DNA from: Candidatus Dojkabacteria bacterium
GTDB lineage: Bacteria > Patescibacteria > Dojkabacteria > SC72 > JAFGCJ01
Direction of reading: 5' to 3'
DNA length: 62,923 nucleotides
Assembly: GCA_016932785.1 (NCBI GenBank)
Contig: JAFGCJ010000007.1
Location: 1 to 62,923, forward strand
A model generated the notes under the pieces. The model was given only the letters and a program-made list of their open reading frames with translations. It made no database searches and was not told where the DNA came from. Shown one piece after another: positions 9,338 to 18,101 of this stretch (positions within the stretch are counted from its first letter, which is position 1; each line of letters starts with the position of its first letter). A program made the position numbers and the translations under genes.

Positions 9338-11068
9338 TTAAAAATTAATATCGTTGTCGGTTTCTATCATTTCTTCGAAAGTGGCTCCTGCGGGTATCAT
9401 CGGCATTATGAGTTCGTCCTTATCGCAGACAAATTCTGTTAGGGTAGGGCCTTTGTTTTCCATGGCCCACCTTATTGCGGAGTCTATTTCGGTGACCTTC
9501 TCGACCCTTCTAGAGGGCATTCCGTAGGCCTCTGCAATTTTCATGAAGTCTGGGTTTGTGAGGTCTGTTTCAGCATATCTTTTTCCGAAAAAAAGACTTT
9601 GCCATTGTCTAACCATGCCCAGAACTCCGTTGTTCAATAATATAATATCGATATCTAGCTTATGTTCGAGTATAGTTCCCAGTTCCTGTATGTTCATCTG
9701 GAGACCTCCATCGCCACAGATGGCCCACACTCTTTCCTTGGGCCTGGCAATTTTTACTCCTATTGCGGTAGGCAAAGAAAAACCCATGGTTCCAAGTCCT
9801 CCTGAGCTGAAATGTGTATTGAATCTTTGGTAGTTGTAAAATCTGGCGCTCATCATCTGGTTTTGTCCTACATCTGCAACAATGTTATCTTGTCCTTTAG
9901 TGATCTCGGAAAGCCGTGAGATTACTGTTTTCATTAATAGTCTGCCGTTGGGACCAGTGCCTTTACGGATTTGTTTTGAGATGAATTTGGTCCATGTTTG
10001 CTTGTTTCTCTCGATCTCAGAGAACCATTCTTTTCTTGGCAATCTTTTTGCTCCGGATAGGAATTTCTTTATTGCGGTCTTCACATCGTCATTGATTGGA
10101 ATATTAGTTTTCACAATTTTTCTTATTTCCGAGGCGTCAATTTCTACGTGGATGGTTTGGGCATTCCTTGCGTATTCGCTGAGTTTTGCTGTTACTCTAT
10201 CGTCGAAACGCATGCCCAGTGAGATTATTAAGTCTGAGCTCGTTATAGCTCTGTTTGCTGCTACGGTACCGTGCATTCCCATCATTCCAAGATTCAATGG
10301 ATGATCTGATGGTACAGCTGAAATGCCGTGAAGAGTTGTGGAAAACGGAATGTTGCACTTTTCAACAAAGTCTGTGAACGCTTTCCCTGCGTTGGCCAGG
10401 ATTACTCCATGACCACAGAAGACAATGGGACGTTTTGCTTTGTTGATAAGGGCAATTGCATTGTCGTATGTGGTCTGAGAGACTTTTTCTGTTGGGTAGT
10501 ACTCGCGTTTATTGGTAGGCTTGTAGGTAGTCTTTTCCGAGGTATCAAGTTGAATATCCTTAGGCAGATCCAGGTGAACCGGGCCAGGTCTGCCTTGAGT
10601 TGCTATTTGAGTCAATTCGAAAAATTTTTCTGCAAGTTCATCTGTCGAATAGGGCATTACAGCTTGTTTTGTGATTGGATACATTATCCCGACCATGTCG
10701 CTTTCCTGAAATGCATCTGTTCCAACAACGCTTGTTGGAACTTGACCGGTGATGACGAAGATTGGTACGGAATCCATCATTGCATCTGCTACGCCAGTTA
10801 CTGTGTTTGTGGCTCCGGGACCGGAGGTTGTTGCAACAAAACCGATTTTACCTGTTGCTCTAGCATATCCTTGAGCTGCAAAAGCCGCCCCCTGCTCATG
10901 ACGCACTTTGATGGGTTTTATTCCAGGGAAGTTCTGTTGTAGCTCGTCAAAGAAAGGCATTATGGCGCCTCCGGTATATCCAAAGACATATTTGGTGCCG
11001 TATTCTTTCATTGCTTTGGCCAAAATGTATTTTCCGGATTTTTCAGGAGATTTTCTTGAATTCTTCAT
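9338..11068 (-). CDS. ilvB: Acetolactate synthase large (catalytic) subunit
   Basis: A 576-residue thiamine-diphosphate enzyme that condenses two pyruvates to acetolactate, the first step of valine/leucine synthesis. It has the N-terminal PYR domain with the catalytic Glu in VRHEQGAAFAAQGYARATGK, and the ThDP motif GDGGLQMNIQELGT...DIILLNNG. The C-terminal GMVRQWQSLFFGKRYAET segment is typical of anabolic AHAS rather than catabolic AlsS. ATG 11068 has AAGGAA about 6 nt upstream. No ilvC, ilvD or leu genes are in the window, so the pathway may be incomplete, continue elsewhere, or feed acetoin. Expression is predicted to be controlled by the attenuator immediately upstream. Confidence 0.95.
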   Translation of the reverse strand: MKNSRKSPEKSGKYILAKAMKEYGTKYVFGYTGGAIMPFFDELQQNFPGIKPIKVRHEQGAAFAAQGYARATGKIGFVATTSGPGATNTVTGVADAMMDSVPIFVITGQVPTSVVGTDAFQESDMVGIMYPITKQAVMPYSTDELAEKFFELTQIATQGRPGPVHLDLPKDIQLDTSEKTTYKPTNKREYYPTEKVSQTTYDNAIALINKAKRPIVFCGHGVILANAGKAFTDFVEKCNIPFSTTLHGISAVPSDHPLNLGMMGMHGTVAANRAITSSDLIISLGMRFDDRVTAKLSEYARNAQTIHVEIDASEIRKIVKTNIPINDDVKTAIKKFLSGAKRLPRKEWFSEIERNKQTWTKFISKQIRKGTGPNGRLLMKTVISRLSEITKGQDNIVADVGQNQMMSARFYNYQRFNTHFSSGGLGTMGFSLPTAIGVKIARPKERVWAICGDGGLQMNIQELGTILEHKLDIDIILLNNGVLGMVRQWQSLFFGKRYAETDLTNPDFMKIAEAYGMPSRRVEKVTEIDSAIRWAMENKGPTLTEFVCDKDELIMPMIPAGATFEEMIETDNDINF

Positions 11069-11103
11069 AGGATTCCTTTTTGATTTTATGTCTTTTAGAT
11101 AAC

Positions 11104-11126
11104 AAAAAATCTCCCTTTCGGGAGAT
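11104..11126 (-). terminator. Attenuator terminator of ilvBN
   Basis: On the minus strand ATCTCCC, loop GAAA, GGGAGAT are followed by six T residues, forming a classical intrinsic terminator 36 bp before ilvB. GGGAGGT (11161-11155, minus) can alternatively pair with its 5' strand ATCTCCC (one G-U) to form an anti-terminator. Earlier CCTCC bases in the leader Val-Leu-Leu codons can in turn pair with GGAGG. Confidence 0.85.
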
Positions 11127-11164
11127 CTCGATCTTTGCTATTGAATGACAAAATACCTCCCGGG

Positions 11165-11209
11165 TTAGTCGGTTCTAATAAGGAGGACGCTAAGTAGTTC
11201 AAATTTCAT
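11165..11209 (-). CDS. ilvBN leader peptide (14 aa, branched-chain-rich)
   Basis: The reading frame encodes MKFELLSVLLIRTD and ends with TAA. Six of 14 residues are Leu, Val or Ile, clustered as LLSVLLI. The stop is followed at once by CCCGGGAGGT, the anti-terminator strand, and then the terminator at 11126-11104. This is the geometry of ribosome-stalling attenuation: stalling at Val/Leu codons would cover the CCTCC segment, free GGGAGGT to sequester the terminator, and allow ilvBN transcription. The ATG lies about 13 nt after the predicted transcription start. It is too short for standard gene callers. Function is inferred from design, not tested. Confidence 0.82.
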   Translation of the reverse strand: MKFELLSVLLIRTD

Positions 11210-11228
11210 TGTTGTCATCTTGAGTTGG

Positions 11229-11258
11229 ATAATAATACTGTTTGGTAGATGTTGTCAA
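11229..11258 (-). promoter_or_regulatory. Promoter of the ilv leader
   Basis: Minus strand TTGACA (11258-11253) and TATTAT (11234-11229) with 18-nt spacing; an overlapping TATTAT gives 15. The predicted start near 11222 leaves only about a dozen nucleotides before the leader ATG. Confidence 0.65.
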
Positions 11259-11391
11259 ATTTCAGAAAGATTTATTTTTATTGAAAATTAATACAGATGG
11301 CACAGGACGGAATCTATAATGCTAGGAGATACTTGATTTAGTATTGTGCTTCTGCTACATTGTTATTATTCAAATTTTAATACTGCCCAAG

Positions 11392-14300
11392 ATGATGAAA
11401 AAGAAAATTTTTCGTAGAAGCCATTTTCTATATAGGTTATTAGCTTCGTTAGTAGTCGTTTTCCTTATTTCTATGAGCCTCTCAAGACCTGCATCTGCTG
11501 CTATAGTAAATTATGATTGGTATCGTGTTTTTGGGGCGGGTGGAGCCGAGAATGGCTATGTTGTAGCAGTTGACTCAAATGGTGATATCTATTCGTCTGG
11601 AAATTTTAATTCCTATGGATCTTCGGTAGATTTTGATGGTACGGCTGGAACAGATAATCATAGTGCCGATTCCGAGGATGTGTATTTGACTAAGTATAAT
11701 GCTGACGGAACATACGGGTGGACAAGGACGTTTGGATCTGCGGGTAGCGGTAATGACGACTCAGCAACGGATATAGTAATAGATGGAAGTTATATATACT
11801 TGATAGGATATTTTGAGGGTTCGAATGTAGATTTTGATGGTACCGCAGGTACTGATCTGCATAGTTCAAATGGTAGTAAAGATATTTTCATAACAAGATA
11901 TGATACAAGTGGTAATTATTCTTGGACAAGAACTTTTGGTGGAACTAGTGATGATAGATCTGGCGGTATAGATGTTGATAGTGGTTATATTTATGCGGCA
12001 GGATACTTTCAGGGTACTGATGTAGATTTTGATGGTACAGCCGGTACCGATCTACATAGCTCAAATGGTGGCTATGATTTCTTTATCACAAGATATGATA
12101 CCAGTGGCAACTACTCTTGGACTGTTACTGTTGGTGGTACTGGTCAGGAGAGAGGGAATGCTATAGATGTAGATTCAGGGTATGTCTATTGTGGGGGAGC
12201 CTTTTCAGGAACAGTAGATTTTGATCCAACGGGAGGAACGGAGAACCATACGGCTGTACATTCGCTTGACGCTTTTGTAACAAGGTATTCTACAGCTGGG
12301 GGGTATTCTTGGACTCGGAGTGTAGGTGGTAACTATATGGATAGTGTCTCAGGTATTGAGGCAGACGGTTCAGGTGGGGTATATCTTTCCGGTGTCTTCA
12401 ATACTACTGTTGATTTTGATCCGACGGCTGGTACGGATACCCACTCAACAAATAACCAATCTAGTGATGTTTTCATTTCAATGTATGGAACAGACGGGAG
12501 TTATGATTGGACTAGGACATTTGGAGGTTCTGACTCAGAATTTGGAACAGGGTTTATGTTGGATGTTAACGGAAATATTGTTGTTAAAGGCGAAACTTAT
12601 AGCAGTAGTGTGGATTTCGATGGCACATCGGGAACTGATACTTATACAAGTAATGGTTACACATCAAGTTTTACCACGATGTATTATCCAAACGGGGATT
12701 ATGGCTGGACTTTGTTTTCAACGGGCACAGGGTCATCGATTTTTGGAGGAGGGAGTGCGTCTAATGCTAACACGATGGTCTACAATGGTGTATTTTATGA
12801 GGGTGAGCCCGATCTTGATGGGACATCGGGTACTGATTATTACACAGAAGATCCTTACGGATATTATATTTATCTCTCCAAGTATAGTTACGATTTTCAG
12901 ATTACTAATTTAGATTCTGGCTTCGATGCTCAGGATGGGAGTGGTAATAGTCTTGAAGTTGGAAGTAGTTATGGGGCAGGAGATGATGAGGACGTATATA
13001 TTGTGGATACGTCTACGGGGCGGATACTATCTGATGTAACAGTAAATTTGTCTTTGGATTCGGATTGGAGTGGAGTAAGCGGAGAGGTTGACGAGAATGC
13101 GGGAAAGGTTGTTGTAGATGGTCTGACAACAGCGCCGGGAGCTGCAAGTACACATGCCCTGTACTCACCAATACCAGCTGGGACAGATGCAGCGTGTATG
13201 GTGGTGTGTCCAGATGCCACGGCAATAGGAGATGTTAGTGCGAGCTGTACAAACGGAGAGACGATATGTGCTGGAGAGACAGAGACGGTAACGGGAAGTG
13301 GATGGAGTGGGGATGTGACAGTGAGTAAAGTGAGTGTAAATGGAAGAAACTATCTAAAAGCAGATGGAGTAGGAGGAACAGGAGGCCAGACACTGTTTAA
13401 TGATTTTGCGCTGAGGGATACATTGACAAGACTAGAGGTAAGCCAGGACAGTGATCATACGATAGAATTTGGGAGTATAAACGGCCTGACAAGTAGCAGT
13501 GACTACATAGAGGTAGAATTTGACCCTACAGGACAGGCGTGGGATCTGTCGGGCATAACAGTATCAGATATAGATCTTGAGGATGATGGTACAGACAAGA
13601 CCTTGGCGGCGAGTGCAGGGGCAGATATCTGGGGAGTAAGTATAAATACGAGCACAGATACGATAACATTTACGGCACCTACAAGTGGTACAGACTATAT
13701 AGCAGCAAGTAGTGTGTTAACAGTAAAGGTGGGAACAGTGGCAGATGGGGGAAGTAACCAGATAACGAACCCAAGTAGTGTAGGAGAGTACGAGGTACAC
13801 ATGAGGAACTACTACAACTCAGGTGCAGATGTGGAGAGTGGAGAGGTGGAGATACCGATAATAGATGACGATACAGTAAATATCACAGGATACATAGATA
13901 CCCAGTTAAGCTTCGATATAGACACAGCGACAACAGATTTGGATTGTGATGCGGCGGGAGGAACGAGTCCGTGTGACAGCCATGGGGGAGTAACAGATGA
14001 CGCGGGATATGTAGTAGACCTAGGAGAGATGCTACTAGATCCTACATCAGCAGGGCTAAGGAATAGCGGAGACAGTGGAGTGATGCATGCGGATGGTATA
14101 ACGGGAACGGTGAATTACATCTGGCTAGATTTGGAGACGAACGCGGTAAGTGGTGCAGTGGTAACAGTGGAGAGTGGAAATGGTAGTCTTTACCGGGATG
14201 CAAGTAATGAGATACCGAGTGTGACTAATACAGGAAGTGGAGTAGCAATTACAGGAGCTTCAGGGCTATACGGGATAAGGGAGGAGAGTAATACGAGTTT

Positions 14301-14499
14301 TACGGTAGCAGGAGATTACAATGGAGTAGCAGGGACATATGGAGAGTTAAGTGATACCAGTCCGATACAGATACTGAGTGTAAGTGGGCCGGTGACGGCA
14401 GCCAGGGCGCAGTTGGATGTTGGAGCAGCACCGGATAGTGATGATGGAACAGGTACATACACAGATACTATTACCCTCATTGCTACCTGTACATTCTGA
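11392..14499 (+). CDS. Secreted beta-propeller repeat surface protein
   Basis: About 1035 residues from ATG 11392. I prefer that start because it gives a clean signal peptide: basic MMKKKIFRRSHF, hydrophobic LLASLVVVFLISMSL, and an ASA cleavage-like end. The N-terminal ~470 residues hold about eight repeats of the SBBP/propeller type (YDTSGNYSWTRTFGG and VDFDGTAGTDLHSSNG), some nearly identical at DNA level. The C-terminal half is different: beta-rich modules ending in YTDTITLIATCTF, reminiscent of spore-coat-U-like or adhesin domains of CPR surface proteins. The last ~1.3 kb has a marked change in codon style (A/G-ending codons, few T). No sortase motif or C-terminal membrane helix is visible. 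Confidence 0.8.
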   Translation: MMKKKIFRRSHFLYRLLASLVVVFLISMSLSRPASAAIVNYDWYRVFGAGGAENGYVVAVDSNGDIYSSGNFNSYGSSVDFDGTAGTDNHSADSEDVYLTKYNADGTYGWTRTFGSAGSGNDDSATDIVIDGSYIYLIGYFEGSNVDFDGTAGTDLHSSNGSKDIFITRYDTSGNYSWTRTFGGTSDDRSGGIDVDSGYIYAAGYFQGTDVDFDGTAGTDLHSSNGGYDFFITRYDTSGNYSWTVTVGGTGQERGNAIDVDSGYVYCGGAFSGTVDFDPTGGTENHTAVHSLDAFVTRYSTAGGYSWTRSVGGNYMDSVSGIEADGSGGVYLSGVFNTTVDFDPTAGTDTHSTNNQSSDVFISMYGTDGSYDWTRTFGGSDSEFGTGFMLDVNGNIVVKGETYSSSVDFDGTSGTDTYTSNGYTSSFTTMYYPNGDYGWTLFSTGTGSSIFGGGSASNANTMVYNGVFYEGEPDLDGTSGTDYYTEDPYGYYIYLSKYSYDFQITNLDSGFDAQDGSGNSLEVGSSYGAGDDEDVYIVDTSTGRILSDVTVNLSLDSDWSGVSGEVDENAGKVVVDGLTTAPGAASTHALYSPIPAGTDAACMVVCPDATAIGDVSASCTNGETICAGETETVTGSGWSGDVTVSKVSVNGRNYLKADGVGGTGGQTLFNDFALRDTLTRLEVSQDSDHTIEFGSINGLTSSSDYIEVEFDPTGQAWDLSGITVSDIDLEDDGTDKTLAASAGADIWGVSINTSTDTITFTAPTSGTDYIAASSVLTVKVGTVADGGSNQITNPSSVGEYEVHMRNYYNSGADVESGEVEIPIIDDDTVNITGYIDTQLSFDIDTATTDLDCDAAGGTSPCDSHGGVTDDAGYVVDLGEMLLDPTSAGLRNSGDSGVMHADGITGTVNYIWLDLETNAVSGAVVTVESGNGSLYRDASNEIPSVTNTGSGVAITGASGLYGIREESNTSFTVAGDYNGVAGTYGELSDTSPIQILSVSGPVTAARAQLDVGAAPDSDDGTGTYTDTITLIATCTF

Positions 14500-14521
14500 G
14501 GTGTGGAAATCTCCAAAAAGA

Positions 14522-14543
14522 AGAGATTATCTAGATAATCTCT
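14522..14543. terminator. Palindrome between convergent genes
   Basis: AGAGATTATC/GATAATCTCT forms a perfect 22-bp palindrome (14522-14543) between the surface protein and the convergent greA-like gene. It overlaps the last codons and stop of the latter. A bidirectional terminator is plausible, although no T-tract follows on either strand. Confidence 0.4.
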
Positions 14544-14977
14544 AGAATCTTGAAACCGATATTACCCGTTGGGGTTCTAAGTAATGCCTCGTCATTGACA
14601 TTTTTGCCGAGCATAGTTTTACCAAGAGGGGAGTTAATAGAGATTTTGCCTTTGACAGGATTTGTCTCCATACTATCTACAAGTTGGAAAATATAGTTCA
14701 TTTGGCCTATCCGTATTCGAACGACACATCCAGTTTCGACTGTCTTGTATTGTCTCTCTTTTATTACTGTGGCATTTTTAAGTAGACTTTCAATTTCGTT
14801 AATTTCTCCCTGTAAGCGAGATTTTTCCTCAATTACAAGGCTGTAGTCTGGGCTTTCATGGAACTGATTGGATGTTGAAATCTCATGAGCCTGGTCTGTC
14901 AGCTCGAGAACTTTTTTTTCGAGGAGTCTTTTTCTAGAGACCAAATGTTTTACACCGTCTTTTGTTAGAGTTCTCAT
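14531..14977 (-). CDS. GreA/GreB-family transcription elongation factor
   Basis: A 148-residue protein with an N-terminal coiled coil (~1-75) and a C-terminal FKBP-like domain (~80-148). The latter contains the diagnostic GKISINSPLGKTMLGKNVND stretch. Family members insert the coiled-coil tip into the RNA-polymerase secondary channel and stimulate cleavage of backtracked transcripts. The tip normally reads DLSENAEY; here it is QFHESPDY, which keeps acidic residues but not the exact spacing. Cleavage activity is therefore uncertain, and a Gfh-like or Rnk-like role is possible. The final codons overlap the palindrome at 14522-14543. Confidence 0.85.
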   Translation of the reverse strand: MRTLTKDGVKHLVSRKRLLEKKVLELTDQAHEISTSNQFHESPDYSLVIEEKSRLQGEINEIESLLKNATVIKERQYKTVETGCVVRIRIGQMNYIFQLVDSMETNPVKGKISINSPLGKTMLGKNVNDEALLRTPTGNIGFKILEII

Positions 14978-15090
14978 AACATTCAGACTTATAATTTACA
15001 TTTCAGTACAAGATAATAGAGATGTACGCATTCTGGTGCTTGATCGTTTATTGAGGCTGGTTTGACAGAAAATTGCTCGAAGGTTTGTTA

Positions 15091-16107
15091 TTAAGCGGTA
15101 GTGTGGAGTTTAAAACCTCTGTTCTTTAGGGTAACAATATGCTTATAGGGGGCATTATCTTTTATCTTCTTTCTTATCCGGGATATTGCTTTTGAGATTG
15201 CCCAGTCAGAGTATTCCTCGTGGAAGTCTTTTCCCCAGAGGATTTTTGCAATGTCGTCACGTGTAACAAGTTTGTCCATGTTGTCGTTGAAGTGTCTCAA
15301 AATTTTGATCTCAGTGTAGGAAAGTGGTGAAGATAACCTTTTACCCCGATGGAATATTTCACCGGTGTCTAAATCGATAGATATGGTTGATTTTCCCTTT
15401 GTGAGAACCATTGCGTTTGAGACTACTTCGGTGTTCTCTATTAGTTCTTTTGTTGTTTTCTGTTCTACGTCGACCGTCTGTGCTATATCTCTTGGATCTG
15501 TAGACATTATTTCATTTGCAAGCTTTGTTAGTTTTTTTAGAACTTTGTTCTGCTTCTTTAGGCCCTCTGTCAGTTCGTAAAAAGCGATGTATCCGGCAAA
15601 TTGACTTGCTATCAACCTTAGGAGATCAATCTCTTTTGTTGTAAAGGTTTTTTTGTGACCTACAATGATGCAGCTGTAGAGTTTTCCGCGGTAGAAGCTG
15701 GGGAATATTCCAAGTTCTTTTACTCCGTACATATTCATAAGAGCCTTTAGAGATGCCTTTATAGCGGCCTTTGGAACAGGAAGATGAGGCATGAAATTCT
15801 CGACATGTTTTGTTATCTGAGGTCTTTTCGTTATTACGCTTTTACCAAAAACATTATCTTTTTTAGAAATGTCGTATCTAAGTTGCGAGAATGGTGTGCC
15901 AAGTATTTCTCCTGCTTTTTTAAGAAGAATCCCTGAACCCGATACCTTCGCGTTTGATATATAGTCTCCATCTACCTCAAATACTCCAGTAACTGGATAC
16001 TGGAATTCATTTGTAATTAATTCGGCAATAAGTGATTTGAGGCGATCCTTATCTTCTATACTTTGTATTAGCTCAACAGTTCGGTTGAGTATCTCTTCAG
16101 AAATCAC
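15091..16107 (-). CDS. GAF-like sensor with C-terminal winged-helix DNA-binding domain
   Basis: A 338-residue one-component regulator. Residues ~25-180 look like a GAF domain (LYSCIIVGHKKTFTTKEIDLLRLIASQFAGYIAF is the typical last strand and helix). A coiled linker (~180-215) joins a C-terminal OmpR/PhoB-type winged helix (~240-338: SPLSYTEIKILRHF, LVTRDDIAKILWG, ISKAISRIRKKI, HIVTLKNRGFKL). There is no phospho-receiver. The start is GTG 16107, with a TATAAT about 8 nt upstream on the same strand, so the mRNA is probably leaderless. That -10 lies in the inverted repeat 16119-16160, suggesting autoregulation. The ligand is unknown. Confidence 0.8.
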   Translation of the reverse strand: MISEEILNRTVELIQSIEDKDRLKSLIAELITNEFQYPVTGVFEVDGDYISNAKVSGSGILLKKAGEILGTPFSQLRYDISKKDNVFGKSVITKRPQITKHVENFMPHLPVPKAAIKASLKALMNMYGVKELGIFPSFYRGKLYSCIIVGHKKTFTTKEIDLLRLIASQFAGYIAFYELTEGLKKQNKVLKKLTKLANEIMSTDPRDIAQTVDVEQKTTKELIENTEVVSNAMVLTKGKSTISIDLDTGEIFHRGKRLSSPLSYTEIKILRHFNDNMDKLVTRDDIAKILWGKDFHEEYSDWAISKAISRIRKKIKDNAPYKHIVTLKNRGFKLHTTA

Positions 16108-16118
16108 GGAAGGTTATT

Positions 16119-16160
16119 ATAACATAATTTTGCTATTTTGATACGCAAAATTATTGTTAT
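16119..16160. promoter_or_regulatory. Candidate operator of the GAF-wHTH regulator
   Basis: ATAACATAATTTTGC (16119-16133) and GCAAAATTATTGTTAT (16145-16160) are reverse complements apart from one extra base. The left arm overlaps the regulator's own -10 box (TATAAT on the minus strand, 16120-16115). The intergenic region also serves the divergent gene at 16265. Binding is inferred. Confidence 0.55.
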
Positions 16161-16264
16161 GACATCATGAATTAACAACTTATTTAAACTGTTATGTTTG
16201 TATTTTTTGTTGTAATATTGTAAGTCATCTTTGATCAAATATAACATTTAATATTGTCACGAAG

Positions 16265-17845
16265 GTGGGGTGTTGTGGTGGTATGCCCGGAGATCCGGCT
16301 GATGGGTCAGATTTATGTGGTGCATGTGTCGGACCAGTAAGTGATACTGATGGTCTGCTTCAGGTTGACATTGGTCAGGGAGAACGTTCTTCAGATCAGG
16401 ATGATGGAAAAAGACGAGAGCATGATGATGTATTCACCTTAGAGACATGCGAGAGCAAGGCTGAACAGCTTATTTTCCTTACTTTGGCTGCTCCACTGTA
16501 TCGGAAAGATGGATATGATGAGGCACTGCGTTGTGGTGATGAAATTAGTTTTTACACCATATTCCGCAGAATAATTGGTGAAGATCGAAATGTTGGTGCA
16601 GCCCAGGAAGAAGCTTCGTTTGATAGTGATGATAAAGATGACGGTGGCATTGAAAAATATGTAAGGGAAGAAGTTGGTGATTTTCTTGAGAGGTATGCCT
16701 TGGCATTGAAAATTCCTCCCGAAAGAATAGATGTGATAAAAAAGCAAATTGTTGCCAAAACGATGGCATTTTGCGGTTGCATAGGTTGCAGCCGTGCAGG
16801 AATGGAAGTATTTGTGAGACTGATGAAGCTTACCTCAGTAGTTTACCTTTTAGATCAGACCATTGACAGGTGCGATGATCTTGAATTGCTTCAAGGTTAT
16901 ATGGGTGCTATTGAGGCACATCTGCTCGGTCGAGATTTTGTACACATTGCTAGAGCCGCTATGAGAGAAGAGGTTGCAGAGAATAAATTTAAGCATATGG
17001 GGCTCTGGTTGGGAGGAGGATTAGACATGATTAACGATCTAATTGATTATGAGTTTCCGGATATTAGATATGGGTCGTTGAGTTATCAGAGGCTTATGAG
17101 GGAACTTGCTTTCAGGGAGGTCCTGACCAGACAATGGTATCTTCGTGAAAGGTCGATAGAATATGAAAGGGCTTTGGATTATGCAAGTAAATCTGCCAGG
17201 TCAGAATCTGTAAATTTAGAATGGAAGCACTTTGTAGTTGATTGTATGGTACGAGATGTAGGTCTCCAGTTCATAGCTTGTGGAGTTGATATGATTCTTC
17301 AAGAACAGGCGATAATTGAGCGACAGAAAGCGGGTGGTGAACAAGTCCCCGAAGAAGGAAATTTTACGACACCGCTGTTTGAGCTATTAGCCACGTACCG
17401 AAGATTAATACTTATTCTTGAAGGATTTCTTAGGGCTTGTGATGATTTTGGGGATAGAGAAGCAGATGCCGGGCGGAATATAAATATGTTCAATGATGGT
17501 CTTGTGTCTGATGTTTTGGAATATTGCGGGATTGATCCGGCAAGAATAGTAGAAACACAAGGAGATACCATAGAGGAGAAGGTTTTGAGACTTTTTTATC
17601 AGGCTTCAATAGAAGAATTAGAAAGAATTGGAGTTCACGGAGGTTCTGAAGATCTGGGTCGTGCTTGTTGTAATCTTCCGCATGATCATAAAGCTTTTAT
17701 TTCATTTTTGCTGGCGGTAATGAAGGGTGGGTTTGTGAATGTGATCGGAGATGTTGCATTGACTGAAGGCGTAGAAACAATGCCCGAAGAGGCACAGAAA
17801 ATACTTAGATCGTTTGGATTTGAAGTTGTTATGCCTAGATTATAG
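16265..17845 (+). CDS. Hypothetical, mostly helical protein with Cys-rich N-terminus
   Basis: 526 residues if GTG 16265 is used; ATG 16283 is an alternative with AAGGTGG 14 nt upstream. From the GTG the protein begins MGCCGGMPGDPADGSDLCGACVG, with four Cys that could bind metal. A second Cys pair occurs in FCGCIGC (~170). The remainder is acidic and helical (LLDQTIDRCDDLELLQGYMGA, FLRACDDFGDREADAGRNIN) with no transmembrane segment. I do not recognise the family. The DDFGDREAD-like and DQTIDRCDD patterns are superficially like Asp-rich all-helical enzymes, but I would not assign one. It is divergent from the GAF-wHTH regulator and shares its promoter region, so it may be its target. Confidence 0.65.
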   Translation: MGCCGGMPGDPADGSDLCGACVGPVSDTDGLLQVDIGQGERSSDQDDGKRREHDDVFTLETCESKAEQLIFLTLAAPLYRKDGYDEALRCGDEISFYTIFRRIIGEDRNVGAAQEEASFDSDDKDDGGIEKYVREEVGDFLERYALALKIPPERIDVIKKQIVAKTMAFCGCIGCSRAGMEVFVRLMKLTSVVYLLDQTIDRCDDLELLQGYMGAIEAHLLGRDFVHIARAAMREEVAENKFKHMGLWLGGGLDMINDLIDYEFPDIRYGSLSYQRLMRELAFREVLTRQWYLRERSIEYERALDYASKSARSESVNLEWKHFVVDCMVRDVGLQFIACGVDMILQEQAIIERQKAGGEQVPEEGNFTTPLFELLATYRRLILILEGFLRACDDFGDREADAGRNINMFNDGLVSDVLEYCGIDPARIVETQGDTIEEKVLRLFYQASIEELERIGVHGGSEDLGRACCNLPHDHKAFISFLLAVMKGGFVNVIGDVALTEGVETMPEEAQKILRSFGFEVVMPRL

Positions 17846-18101
17846 CTATTGTTTTTTTTGAACTTCTCGATTACAAGGTCTCCCATTCCTTAGATACCCA
17901 CAGTCATCTCTTTGGGAGTTTTATGTCTGGCTGGTCACTAAGTACTTTTTCGACAGTGTTCATAACGGTGTCAGTGTGAAAGTGGTAATCTATCTGTGGG
18001 TTATTACCCAAAACTAAGGACTGGAAATAGAGTCTTTTCTTTGCTAGAATAGGCTTTGACCCTTTTATAGGATACACACGAATGTTTTTGTATAGACCTG
18101 A

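Noticed and set aside
18005..18030. CTAAGGACTGGAAATAGAG as an eleventh element
   Set aside because: Only one half of the palindrome is present and no partner lies about 90 bp away; it could be a decayed half-element but I cannot support it.
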